A DNA stretch of 64,000 nt from NCBI RefSeq assembly GCF_910592395.1, contig NC_088316.1, positions 6,450,001-6,514,000 of the forward strand, in the 5' to 3' direction. Both the position numbers and the translations under genes were made by a program. Positions 36,740 through 47,789 of this stretch are shown here, piece after piece (position 1 is the first letter of the stretch; each line of letters begins with the position of its first letter). The notes under the pieces were generated by a model. It did no database searches. It was not told the origin of the DNA and worked only from the letters and a program-made list of their open reading frames with translations. This DNA is from Lineus longissimus. Lineage: Eukaryota > Nemertea > Pilidiophora > Heteronemertea > Lineidae.

Positions 36740-37105
36740 ACGTCTCGTACAAAGAAAGTCTGCAATGCGCCAGACTATTAAGTGAAGAACTTCTGGCTGC
36801 GCGAGACTATTGTGATAAAGATGACCATTACAGAGACTCTGTGACGTAAGCATATCTTTTTATAATTAAAAATGCTCTCAAAAGACGATAAGGAATGATT
36901 ATTTATTAACATTTCCTGAACTATATACCTTCTAATTGTCACTTTACATAAATAGGTCGGCGTTAGGTTGCGTGCTTTTCTTTCTTCGTGACAATATGCA
37001 GCAAAATAGTTACAACCCCAGAATCGCGTTATAAGTCCATAAAAAGGCCACGGTGACCCGTTATAAGTGTTTTGCAGCTATGCAGCGCATTGGGTCCCTG
37101 CGTCA
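36740..37105 (+). repeat. Inverted repeat, right arm
   Basis: Partner of 33370-33770. It sits between relic flank A2 and a SINE, and unit B lacks it, so it was inserted or copied into unit A after the A/B split. The coding-like peptide in this arm (ENVSYKESLQCARLLSEEL, then LAARDYCDK) runs from about 36728 to a stop at 36849. Confidence 0.55.
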
Positions 37106-37109
37106 AGAG

Positions 37110-37270
37110 TTTACAGAAGCAAGAAGTACTTGTTTTTATGTCCAACGACACACAGACTAAATAGTTTCGGTCTTTCCGAGAATCAAACCAATGACCCGTT
37201 AGATATCATTTCGGCGCTCTATCCATTTTCCAGATCTTACCCTTGGAAGACAGGTTAATGGACCACTATT
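37110..37270 (-). mobile_element. tRNA-like SINE, duplicated with unit B
   Basis: On the minus strand: GGATAGAGCGCCGAAAT, then GGGTCATTGGTTTGATTCTC as a B-box-like element, then a body with GTTGGACATAAAAACAAGTA. An orthologous copy is at 50461-50640, so insertion predates the A/B duplication. The tRNA likeness is partial. Confidence 0.5.
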
Positions 37271-38201
37271 GGTAATACACTCCATTTCAGATAAGGAAGA
37301 CAGCTGAGATGCCACCAGTCAATGGAAGAGAACTTCGGGCCCTCCACAGCATCAATCGACCTGGCGGAGTTCTAATGTGGCCTGCCAGCCCAAAACATTA
37401 ATACACTTGCCTTTTGCCGCATTCTACGACCCCCCCCCCCCCCCCACCATGAAATGAAAAATATAATTAGTGTCATTTATATAAATGGCGCCTTTCCGCG
37501 GTAAATACCACGCTCAAAGCGCTCCTCTCTACTCTTCAAAAAGCAACGTTTTAAATGTCGCTTTAACTTGTCAAGGTTTGTGTCTGCTCGAAGCGCTTAG
37601 TGCAGTTTGTTCCAAAGGACCCTGAGAGCAGTATCAAAACTTGGATGAACTCAAACTGAGGACAATGAACCTATCTGGACGACGTCCAATCACTCACCTG
37701 CATCGAACAGATGCACCAAATCAGGATGGAGGCGACTTGGAAGCAACCTTACCTTGACCTAAGAGGTGATAAGATCACATCAGATGCAAATACGAGCATC
37801 AACATCGAAGGCTGTTGCGTTTCGACTTATGGTCGGTTTCGTCAAAATATTTCAAGATAGAACCAAGATAGATTCGTGGTGAACAAGATGCACATATTCG
37901 CGAGACAAGTTGACGGATGACGGTCAGTGTCGTCCCCGATCACAGCCGATGGCCGTTGAATGTCGAAAATGGCGACTCGATCATGTTTGTCCAAAGTGAT
38001 TGATATCTCTCCTTGACTGATAATTATGACGGGAATAACAGTGGCGGTCCTCGGGGCTCTTTCTCTAGCCTACCAACCGCTTTTGATACTACATCAGAGC
38101 AAGCTTGTGGTGCGGTGTGGAATTTATCATGAGCCGGGATGGACAACAGCAATCATTCCCGCCGGCACTCAGCAAAGCTTTTCCAGTTCAGTGAAACTAA
38201 A
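37271..38201 (+). repeat. Non-coding block shared by units A and B
   Basis: Matches 50641-51510 (CCTTTCCGCGGTAAATACCA, CTCGAAGCGCTTAGTGCAGT, ACTCAAACTGAGGACAA, GTCGCGAGACAAGTTGACGG-type segments). Part of it also matches 59110-59250 behind GPCR C. A poly-C run lies at 37432-37446. Short frames here are not conserved as proteins. Confidence 0.6.
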
Positions 38202-38210
38202 GATTCATGC

Positions 38211-39504
38211 GGCTTATTATAGACCGCGAGATGCGGAATGCGTAATCGCGAGATGCCAACCTCGGTGAGAGTACCATGCGCCAAAGAATGAACTGGAAAT
38301 ATGGAAGCTGAAAAGGCAAACATTCATGAGACCTAGGCTGCAGTAGGGAGATATCCTTATTCTGATTCCCCTTCGATAAGGATGCTTTCTTGTCAATTCA
38401 GGTAAACTGGTACAAACCAATTCTGTGGAGGCCGATTTTTCCCTGTTGAATTTTCAGATTCCATAGCTGCCGTCAAACTGAAGCTATTTTACTCTCCTAT
38501 CGGAGGAAAGAAAGCCGACACCTCTTGTTATGCAACAACATACTCAAATTCGCATAAAATATTCCAAATATGGAAGTGTACAAGGCCTGCCGCAAACCCG
38601 GCTGTTATAAAACGCGGATTCCGCGGAAATCCGCGGAAAAATCACAAAGCCGCCAGTAAATACGCGCATAATATTTAATGATAATTATATTATACAAATA
38701 ACAACATAAATCATAAATCGGAGGCAAGAACTACCAGTTATCTGCACATTTCATCGGTCAGATTTTAATCCTCTGGAGCGCCATTCATGCCATTCCGATC
38801 GACTCTTCCCTCTTGCTTTTTTTCTTGGTGTTGATAAACTTTGCATGTTATCTTCGACACCACCGTGGTTCCTTCCCTAACGGAACACATTACGAGGCTG
38901 CTTTCAAGTGTGACTGTTGCCCGGATTGATGTACGTTACGGTATATGCCTACTTCAAATATAAGTCGATGATGAACTGAATTCTGGTCTACGAAATTTTT
39001 TTAGGACAATCAACCTAACCAACCGAACCTAACCAACCATATGCGACTGCACATTGTAGTCTATTTTAAGCAATCACAAAAACTTACTTCGCGGCCCGTC
39101 TAGAGTATAAGTTTATTTCAAACTACAAGGTGCTTGTGATTTACGGCGCATACAGCGCACCATATAACGGGGATTCCCAAAGACCTTATCACCAGGAGTA
39201 CTTCATGCGCACAACAATGCACACTACTAATATGAAAAACTCTCACCTGCGGTTCAGGTAGCCACCCTGTAGCCAAGTTAGATTTTTCCGCGGATTTCCG
39301 CGGAATCCGCGTTTTATAACAGCCGCCGCAAACCGCACATAAACCTATGCCTTTGTTCTGTCTTCGGCCCCAATAAAGATGTTCACGGCAGCGTCGGGAA
39401 TGGTGCTTGTCATATACCAGCCAGACAGAAAACCTTGGGGCAATAAAGAATGATAACTCATCCCGCGATCTCGCGATTTCGTATCTCGCGTTTTATAATA
39501 AGCC
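38211..39504. mobile_element. MULE-like element carrying a nested MULE-like element
   Basis: Ends GGCTTATTAT and its inverse at 39495-39504, with CCGCGAGAT-type subterminal repeats. It is flanked by the exact 9-bp duplication GATTCATGC (38202-38210 and 39505-39513). A 9-bp duplication with long ends is typical of Mutator-like elements. Without its nested guest it would be about 560 bp. It shares internal sequence (GATGCCAACCTCGGTG, TGTCTTCGGCCCCA) with the compound element at 29352-30474. No transposase, so non-autonomous. Confidence 0.8.
38599..39325. mobile_element. Nested MULE-like element, perfect 45-bp terminal repeats
   Basis: The first and last 45 bases are exact reverse complements (start CGGCTGTTATAAAACGCGGA, followed by a palindromic CCGCGG-rich part). 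The flanks are the 9-bp duplication CCGCAAACC (38590-38598 and 39326-39334). It is 727 bp, has no transposase, and interrupts the older element at 38211-39504. Perfect ends imply it is younger than its host element. Confidence 0.85.
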
Positions 39505-39660
39505 GATTCATGCACTTGATTGGGAACAACGTTTACATAGTGTTGGCCATCGTCACGTCACGATGCATTGCAGCTCTGACGATTTGCATAACTGTAATGT
39601 GACGTGACGACGGCCAACACTACGTTATGTAAACGTTGTTCCCAAACAAGTGCATGGATC
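39505..39660. repeat. 156-bp hairpin MITE
   Basis: Arms of about 55 bases (ATGCACTTG, GGGAACAACGTTTACATA, GTGTTGGCC, TCGTCACGTCAC) are inverted around a loop at about 39562-39598, with small indels. The neighbouring MULE-like element inserted into its left tip. It does not occur in the B unit. Confidence 0.65.
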
Positions 39661-39704
39661 TATAGATTCTCAAAATCAAACTGACATCTTTATTATGATT
39701 AAAA

Positions 39705-40030
39705 TTTGTTACAAAACATTATAGACGCCAAGATTTCCACGCTTGTTATAACATCATTATCTATTTTTTCCGCAGCTAATAATACCATAATTTATTTTTC
39801 TTGTTTATATTGCCCTGAAGTGAACAATGAATTTTCGGTGGTCCGTTTAGAGATTGATGAAACAGGTTCCAATTTAAGACTTATATTTCGGAAATAATTG
39901 TTGTCGATTAATGCAGAACACTGAATTGGAAATTTTTCCCAGTCACAAATTCAATGTTGGCAATTACTGTGCACAGCGTAACCCACCAACAAATGATTAT
40001 AATGGAGTTAAAAATTGTCTGCAAATTAAA
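39705..40030 (+). repeat. Block shared by units A and B
   Basis: Matches 53085-53420: ACATTATAGAC, TTTCCACGCTTGTTATAACA, CTGGAAATTTTTCC-type, GTGCACAGCGT. Non-coding with short frames. Confidence 0.6.
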
Positions 40031-40347
40031 GACAGATCAAGTACGTGTATTTCAATGTCTTCGAGGCCGTGGTGGTCTGGTTGTTTGAAATGGCGGCTGG
40101 TTTGTCCAACATGTTGTAATTTGCATTTTGTGCAGGTGATGCAATGAGATTGTTACTTTTGCAGTTGACAAGAATTTCTGCCTGGTAGCTTCTGTCCGTG
40201 ACTGTGCTGACGATAATGTCCAGAGTAGTGGATTCTAGGACAAGAGGGACACTTGCCCGTTTTGCGCGGGCTGTGTGATTTGGCTTACTGGACTTTGCGC
40301 AATATTTCGCCAAAAAAGAATTCTACGCAACGGTCCTAAGGTGACTT

Positions 40348-40508
40348 AGGAACGACTTTAGAATTCCCGATCGGAAGTATAGGTCCAAGGCGCGAATGAA
40401 TACCGAATAATGAATAAGTAACACTAACCCTAACCCTTTAAACCGATTCACAACTTATATAGTGCGGAGGAACATCCGATCGGTAATTCTAAAGTTTAGC
40501 CTTTAGCC
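40348..40508. mobile_element. 161-bp MITE in a dispersed repeat
   Basis: The ends are inverted (ACTTTAGAATTCCCGATCGG near the left; ACTTTAGAATTACCGATCGG inverted near the right) and the element is flanked by GTGACTT on both sides (40341-40347, 40509-40515). The copy of the host repeat at 17.76-17.87 kb lacks the insertion, which supports the edges. The interior holds CTAACCCTAACCC at about 40425, two telomere-like units. Confidence 0.65.
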
Positions 40509-41345
40509 GTGACTTTTCCTATTCATAATACACAGCCTGTCCATCCTAGATCGTGGTTACATGGGGAGTAATCGTTGTAAAATTAGGCCAAACGCAAAGA
40601 CAGTTAACCCGGGTACCACTATGTTTACGATGCGAACAAGCCGTGTAAGTCATTATCAGCATGTTTTTCATTGAACATTTACGGGTACAGCGTCACAGGG
40701 AGCAGCATTGAACGGTAAACAGGTTCACATCATATTCAGACAACGGCTTGTAACGGCCATACAGGAAACGATTCGTATCAACAAAACTACGGGCCGTATC
40801 GTCTGTTTCATGTTTTTTTGCATTACGCCCCCTGGTGCCAAACAAAGAATAATTTTGAAACGAAATTTGGTGTGAATTTGTAAACAAAGTTTTAAGTCCA
40901 GACCTCAAGCGGTTACGGGTACACACTACATTTATTATCAAATTGCTAATGCATTAAAAAGTTGACTCGGTCAAATTTAGCGCCCCATAGATATTTCCCA
41001 GACGTGCCGATGAAAATCAATTTCCGGCAGATAATACAGCCCGGGGTTAGATCTTCAAACCATAGAAGTTTTGTTGTGGGCTGACCGTGATAATTGCCAG
41101 GTTGGGGGTCTGAAGTTTTGGGGGTCATTTTCGACCATTTGTGACCGGTGAATCGACTTTTCAGCCAACGAGGGGTTAATTTGGCAATTGGGACCACAAA
41201 ACTTAGGCTCCTAACCTGAAACGTCGTCATCGTTTTCTTCTAATGGAAAGGAAATTCATGATTTTGATTTTTAAAAACACGTATTCATAATGGAAAACAC
41301 ATCCATACTGGTGACTGACACCATGTATCGAACTTGACGTACCGG

Positions 41346-41404
41346 GGTAAAACATAATGGTCGCTCCCCCATTTCGCTCGTTTCGTTTCGTTGCGCAAAG
41401 TCCA
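41346..41404 (+). repeat. Short dispersed repeat, copy 2
   Basis: Partner of 18804-18858 with the same strand and order of motifs; CGTTTCGTTTCGTTGCGC is slightly expanded here. Confidence 0.5.
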
Positions 41405-41479
41405 GTAAGCCGTTTGCTATGGCCGAGTGGAGGTACGGGCTGGAGTCGTGACCACGTCAGCCATGTTGCTGGTCTGATC

Positions 41480-42136
41480 TGACTCTGAGTCGTTGGAGCC
41501 AAAAAACTATTTTGAACGATTTTATTCAAGCGTATTTAGGAGCTGCTCATCACACTACTATTACTGCACAGGAGAAGGGGTTGAACCATGAACTACTTTT
41601 GAAAACTTAGGGAAGGAATGGTAGACAATCTCCCTGGCCAAGACCCAAAGGGGGAGTGGAGGTGTTCCCCCGAATTATTACATCTGCTTTCACTCACTAC
41701 CAGAACAAGTAATACAAAAACAAAACAGACGTGACAGAAGGAAACATGGAGGGTCACGACAACGGGGGAGGGGGGTTTACTCCATTGCAGTGGGGAAAAC
41801 TATCAGCTATCATAGGGGGGTTCGGGGGAACTCCCCCGACATAAAGCATGAAGGAGGGCTCACTAAGTCTGTGACTTGACATAGTGTCTCACAAAAAGAT
41901 TGTCAGACGAGTTTGTAAGTACCGCGCCGGTAGCCTGGCCCCGGATTGTTAAAAACACGTTTTGTCACTAACTACGGTATTGAGCCAACTTGGCCAGCAG
42001 TTAAGTGATAAAATTCAGTCCATTAGGCTTAACGTAAGTGGCAAAACTTGTTATGAAGAGAATTAATCACCAGCTTGGTGCATCATAAAACTGTAAGGCC
42101 ATCACATTAGTTAAAACACATGTGAGCAGTGTAACC
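41480..42136 (+). repeat. Block shared with unit B at 53.45-55.25 kb
   Basis: 41490-41870 matches 53448-53810 (TATTTTGAACGATTTTATTC, GAATTATTACATCTGCTTTC, GAACTCCCCCGACATAAAGC), and 42018-42136 matches 55134-55240 (GGCAAAACTTGTTATGAAGA, ACACATGTGAGCAGTG). In B a Harbinger derivative separates the two parts. Non-coding. Confidence 0.65.
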
Positions 42137-42709
42137 CGGCGTTGCGAAAACACGGAACGGAATAATGTTACGGAATAGGGTGAAAATCCGGTCTGTAGTT
42201 TATAACTACGTAAAAAGGCAAGATTTTGCCCGCTTAAAAGGTATTTTCGCATCCCTCTTCCATCTAAATATAAAGTGAAACACATTAGGAAGTAATCTTG
42301 TATTTTTCTCTTCATTATTCATACCCCGGCTACCCGGTTCCTGGAACTGGTACACTCTATGCAAATGTGTATGCAAATGAGTATTGATCGATAAGGTATT
42401 CCTCCGCGGGGAGCACTTAGAGGGAGTCCGGAGATGATTTTGCCAGGCCCACATTGTTCTACTCTAGCTCTGGTGCTACATAGCCAAGAAAAGTGTGATG
42501 AGACACAACAAACGTTGACCAAAGTTATAATTTTGTTGTGTTTTCATCAATCTTGCCGACAATTGTCAGTTTTTTGGGCGCTTAGCACCGGGCCATCACC
42601 CGGGGTTTACTGTAACGACAACAACGACAACTGGCATGATCATTACGGGGCGTCTGCAGACCATATTCCGTAACATTATTCCGTTCCGTTCCGTGTTTTC
42701 GCAACGCCG
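42137..42709. mobile_element. 573-bp TIR element with 8-bp target duplication
   Basis: Inverted ends of about 41-46 bp (start CGGCGTTGCGAAAACACGGA) differ by one 5-base tandem insertion in the right end. Both sides carry GTGTAACC (42129-42136, 42710-42717). The sister block at 55232-55245 has a single GTGTGACC and no insertion, i.e. the empty site. An 8-bp duplication fits hAT, P or some Mutator-like elements; the ends do not start like a typical hAT. Interior frames (up to 98 codons) are not recognised, so it is probably non-autonomous. Confidence 0.85.
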
Positions 42710-42717
42710 GTGTAACC

Positions 42718-44589
42718 GCACTACCTGTATGAGAGCGCATTTGGCGACTTGAGCTTTTCTTGTGTCAACGAATCGGGGGCTCCCCGCATCCTGAGATTTA
42801 CAGGCTTTTAGTATTCCTTCGTCATCTATTGAATATTGACAGGCATATACATGTATAGAAAACCACTGGTTTTGCCAGGATGGAGCCTTCAATGCTGCTA
42901 TGCAGGGAGTGCTGCTCCTCGACTATTGCAGTTTGCCGAATTTGATATCAGAGGGAGAATTCCTTCGCCCGTAGTTGTTCCTCCGTGCAAAGTGGTTATG
43001 GTGAAATTAGAATATTGGTTTGGAATGAGATGGCCAACTTTCAATGTCAGCCTGAACAATTTTTGAAAATAAAACGGCGCTTAGGATTATTCATTTGCAT
43101 GTTTCTTACATTCAGTTGGCCAGATGTCGCCTTGGCAATTACCGGGATAATATTACCAACAGAGCAAGATGTCATTTCATATTGCAGAATTAACGCCTCA
43201 AGTAGAACTGAACGGGGCAGGTGGATACATGGTGCGCTGTGTATATTGCATAGTTTATCACAGATATGCGTAGTCGATCCCTTATGAGGGAAAATGTCAA
43301 TCGCCAATCTCAATTAGGACGGTCAAAGAAGCGTTTTTACCGGTTCTAGGACAATCCCCCCCCCCCCGCCACCGGTCAATTATTTCCCCCAGTCAAATTT
43401 CCCACGTAAAATTGCCCCCCCCCCGCCGGGGAATTGCCCCCCCCCCCCCCCCCACACTCAAATTATCCTTTAGAAAAAAATATATCAACATTGATTCAAG
43501 GAATCTTTGAGTTTCACAGAATCCATCATTCGTTGTTTCAAGATCCCTTGTAGTCATAGCTAGATGGTAAAACTTAAACGCAGATTTTGGATGCTAACGA
43601 ACGCTAAGTTTTGCAGATCCCCTGCATTCAATAAATCTCGCCCCAAGCAATATGAACCACAGTGGGCCTTATTTAATTGACGGAATGGACTGGGCTTGAA
43701 CGGTTTAGGACTATTAGTCTGCCATAAAAAACAACAACAGAATATAGGCCGGAATTGATTACCGAATTGAATTCATCATGACGAAATCTTGTTTACGTAC
43801 AATGATGATTATTCATGCGCAACGAGGAGGCGTAAAAAGCCTTTTCGAGATACACCGCGTGTGGTAGGCTACTTGTATTTTGGAGCAAGGTTCATACAGG
43901 TTTCTTAGAGACGCTTTAGAAGTAGTGTGGCCTACATGTATTTACCTTTTCGGATTATTTAAGTATTTCTACCATTTGAGGTCGTCCGGATCCGATCCTG
44001 TGATTTAAGGAATTGATACCGAACTGGAAGTATTGGTTGTCTCACCAAAACCGCTCGGGTGCAGCTAAAATGCTGACCAAAACTGAGGCACAGCTGACGT
44101 TTTGGCCACGTTTTAAAAGCTTTCACATTTTGCACAAACCCAAGCGGTTATCGTTGAAAATAGATATCGAGGATTGTTGATAGGAACGTTGTTTGAAAAG
44201 CGTCTACTATCATCATGGGCCCCCAAATTAAAAACAAACAATATGGAGGTTCAGTTCACAAAACATTGCCTTAACCCACGAAGACAAGGTCTTACTTAAG
44301 AATAATATTGATTCTATACCCAGATGCCAAGTAAATGCATGTTTAGTCCTTGTACGTATCCAAACTCTTCCGGGGGGGGGGGGGGAATATTTCTCACAAA
44401 AACCTCACGCTTTGTTTACAATAGAGTTCCACTATCTTAAGATGTGCGGACAACGCTAAAGTCTTCCCACTGGGCTAATTAAACCAGCTTAAATCGTCCT
44501 ACGCCGTTCGAATTCTTTGCATTTTCTTGTGGCTCAGGTAAAGAAAAAATCGCTTTGCCGCAGTATTGTTGTTATAATGCACGCGAGTT
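42718..44589. other. Spacer between units A and B, no gene
   Basis: No recognised frame. Several C or G homopolymer runs: near 43360-43370, 43417-43424, 43437-43453 and, as G, 44372-44386. The open frames at 42836-43313 on both strands lack family features. Confidence 0.45.
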
Positions 44590-45711
44590 AACAGTATTTT
44601 GTATATCAGTCAACACAATGGCATTATTGAAATACAATTTAAACGATTATAAATTATCTAAAATTCAATTTTTAAATTGTTGAACAAACGGAGTAGGCAT
44701 TAACAAGCTGTGTCATAGGCTACGAATTTTACAGGTCAGGTTCGTTGTCAAACGAGAACATTGGCCACGGTGCAGAAGTATCGCATTCATCTGAGCCACA
44801 TTCAAGCTTGAGCAGCCAGCTGCACACCGGACAGTGATGAAGTTTTCGGATATAACGAGTTTGGTCAATCTAACGGAGTACCTTTAGATAAGGTTTACTT
44901 GTGGAGGTGATACCTACGTTGTATGGGCAGAGCAATGAAAAACATTTCCCAGACTTTTGGCAGGAAAAAACAAGAGGAAACGATTATGACGTTATGGTTG
45001 TCAGAGTCTTGAAGAAAACAGTTGACTGTTTTTAAAATGTGTGCTCATATCAGGAATATCTTTCTGCAAAATCGTCAAAGAAAAAGGCCGGTCAATCAGT
45101 AGGCCTATGAGTGAGTTTTGCATGTGACCCCCGGCTCTATCACGTCGTTGATACATTCTCGAAACAACTTCAGCGACGGTCATTCAGATACGTTTTGGGC
45201 TCCCCTAAAATCCTAATCGACAATATGTCTCGGTACATTTTTCCAATATCATGATGCGGTGAGCGCAAATTCGCGCAATATCATTGACGGGATCGTGTCG
45301 GGATTGTGACGGGAACATGTCGTTTATGCGACGCGAACGTATCGAGAGCTGGCGGAAAGCCGCCAACTAAAATGCCGTGCGATTAATCATCTTATTTATA
45401 TTATGACGGCATGGTGGTGAAGAGTGGAGGGTTTACCTGTGGCCCCACTTGCAAAAAATTAAAACGAACAAAGAAAAAAACCGGCGGTCATGCCATTCTT
45501 GGCGTCTCCGAGCAAAATATATAAACTTACTACTGACGGTTTTGTAATGGATGTAATTGATACAGTGACGGAACGTGTGTATGCGAAGGCCATTATACTA
45601 CCAGGGTATTCCAATTTCAGGCTGGCCGTTGTTTGATTAACCATGGGATTGGAACACGATATATATGCTGTAATAATAAAGAAATAAAAATATGGATCGA
45701 TTGCGTTTGTA

Positions 45712-46341
45712 AGGCTGAAGTTACATAGACCTCACGTTTCATCGACTCACGACTGATTTGTCACTTGTCATTCGTGAGCTGATGAATGGACATTGGAAAA
45801 CCTATTGACCTGTTCTCATTGAAGTGAATTTTGTAAGTTTTGCCCGCATTCGTCGCCTCACGTCATTTCATGTCATTTCACGCGTGAGGCGATGAATGGA
45901 CATGTTCATTCTTTGTGAAATGAGCTGGCAAAGAAAGTGGACGTCCATGTGCATTTGTAGTGATATCGCCTTCGAAACTGTGAGAAAAGCTACTTTTCGG
46001 CATTTTCATTAGTTTACACATTGATACAATAGCTAATTTCGATTGGAAATGAGAAACAAAAAATGCAAAAATGCAGCACTTTTATGTACCACATTGTTCT
46101 CGTCCGTCGCCTCCGCTTTCGTTTTCTATTCTCCATCAGGAGCAGCATGGCTGCCATCTCTTCTTCTTCTGAGTCCATGTGCGTCGCCGAGAAAATCCAA
46201 GTGACAAATGAACGAGCGAAAAATGATCTGTATGTAAACCGCCGCGGTCACTCGTGACAAATGAGGAGTGACACGTGAAAATGAGCCGTGAGTCGATGAA
46301 AAATGTGGCGTGAGTAGCTCATTCCTATGTAACATCAGCCT
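45712..46341. mobile_element. 630-bp TIR element, TA target site
   Basis: Ends AGGCTGAAGTTACATAG and, inverted on the right, AGGCTGATGTTACATAG, with TA directly outside each. The sequence resumes on the right (GTTATGAAT) as in unit C (57007), which shows the uninterrupted state. A second inverted pair inside (TCATCGACTCACG) lies near both ends, and CGCCTCACG/CGTGAGGCG forms a hairpin near 45855-45890. No transposase; likely a Tc1/mariner-type derivative. Confidence 0.75.
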
Positions 46342-46759
46342 TAGTTATGAATGTTTCCTGTATTGTTAAATGTTTAGAAAGCTTGTGAGCTTTTGATTTG
46401 GTTAGACAAACATCAATGACAAAAACATTCTCTGGGCCTATTCGACTATTTCCCTGTCATCCATCCAGCGATTACTTGAACCTGACCACGGCGTTGTTTC
46501 ACTTCGGTGACGGGAACGAGTACGTTAACTACAACTGCATGAAGGATATCCCTGCACAGATCTAGAGTGGATGACTGAACATCTCTTGCACTTGGAACTA
46601 TATCATACAGTAAGTGTAACGTCGACAATGCAGGAGTTAATGAAAAAAATGCGGGTCATGTCATTGTACGTTTGTTTTATCCGAATTCGTTAAAGGATGG
46701 GCGCAAGATCTAGCCACCGGAAGTCACCGATATAGGTCTCTGATATACTCTATTCTCGG
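46342..46759 (+). repeat. 5' flank shared by units B, C and D
   Basis: Matches 57007-57400 and 63510-63890 (CATCCATCCAGC(G/A)ATTACTTGAA, CAACTACAACTGCATGAAGG with a small change, GAGTGGATGACTGAA, GCAAGATCTAGC). Non-coding. Confidence 0.65.
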
Positions 46760-47689
46760 TTTTAAACGACCAGTCCGTTGGCCATGCGCTATGCCCCAAC
46801 CCACGATTATAATACTGCATTCATGAATGGAGGCATGTCTTCAAGCGCGAATTCTGTCTGGATATTGGCTAGTTCAGCAATAAAGATGGTAATCGTAGGA
46901 TCGACGGGTCATTGAAACGGCTCAGATCCGTGTGCCATTGACCAGCCACTTCATTGATATGGACCCGAGTTTTCTACTCGGACAATTAGGAAATGAAGAC
47001 GACATTCTATTTATGAAATATATTGCTGAATTACACCAGCTTGGGCAACTGTTAGGCCTACATGGTACGTGAAGCATATTGGATAACACGTACAAGGTGG
47101 CTCAGACAAAAACTGCCTCGAACGAGAAGTTACAGTTAGGTCTAATGGCGCAGCCAGCCGGGATAAATTGAAGGATTCCACCTAATTCTGTCGCAGATAG
47201 TCCAAATTGTTCCGCCTGGTAAACCCTGTAACGGTCAAGCAGAATAAGGAAGTTTCCATCACGTTCCACCGCCGCGGTCACGTGAGGCTTGCGCTGTCTG
47301 AGTGACATTACATACTCAGCCAGTATTTAAAAGATCTTGGCCTTGAAATCAGCAACAGTTATTGAATAAGGCCTCATTTCTTTAAAAACAGGTAAACGTT
47401 TTTTCAGCGCTACCCTGTATACTGCCTTTTCCACGGACATATTTGACGTAACCGGCTGTTCATCATTCTGGTATTCTGACCAATCAAAAGTAATTGACAC
47501 AATTTCTTCAATGAGCAGCAGAGACAAGATCACACACTGCGGGCCTATCCTCCGGATTGGCCTGAGCGTTTATGCAATGCTAATGTATGACCGCCTACAT
47601 TGTTGAAAAGAGCCTGGACATATTACATGCTCAACTGGTCACGAAACTATTCACGCCAGAGTCTTTCAATATAGATATTTGATGAAAGA
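46760..47689. other. B-specific insertion, unclassified
   Basis: Units C and B agree before about 46755 and again after about 47690 (AATATCAAGTAGTGGATTAAA), so about 930 bases are extra in B. I see no clear inverted ends. Two 68-codon frames on the minus strand are not recognised. Confidence 0.45.
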
Positions 47690-47789
47690 TTCTGGTAATA
47701 TCAAGTAGTGGATTAAAGGTATCGCTATATAATCCACACCTGGTAATGTATATATAATTATCGCGTTTTAAACACCCAACTCGGGCTCC

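Larger units (their letters stand above)
29165..42020 (+). repeat. Segmental duplication unit A
   Basis: Blocks of this interval recur in the same order in unit B (44590-55250). Anchors include GGAGTAGGCATT (29286 / 44693), the block before the gene (30881 / 45590), the GPCR itself, the flank with GTCCGGCAAC (35.5 / 49.5 kb), the SINE and following 900 bases (37.1-38.2 / 50.46-51.5 kb), and the 39.7-40.03 kb and 41.48-42.13 kb blocks (53.09-53.42 and 53.45-55.25 kb). Later transposon insertions account for much of the length difference. The outer edges are approximate. Confidence 0.8.

Noticed and set aside
37400-37450. CRISPR-like or regular short repeat array anywhere in the window
   Set aside because: No evenly spaced identical repeats with unique spacers were seen; poly-C runs and MITE ends account for the repeats.
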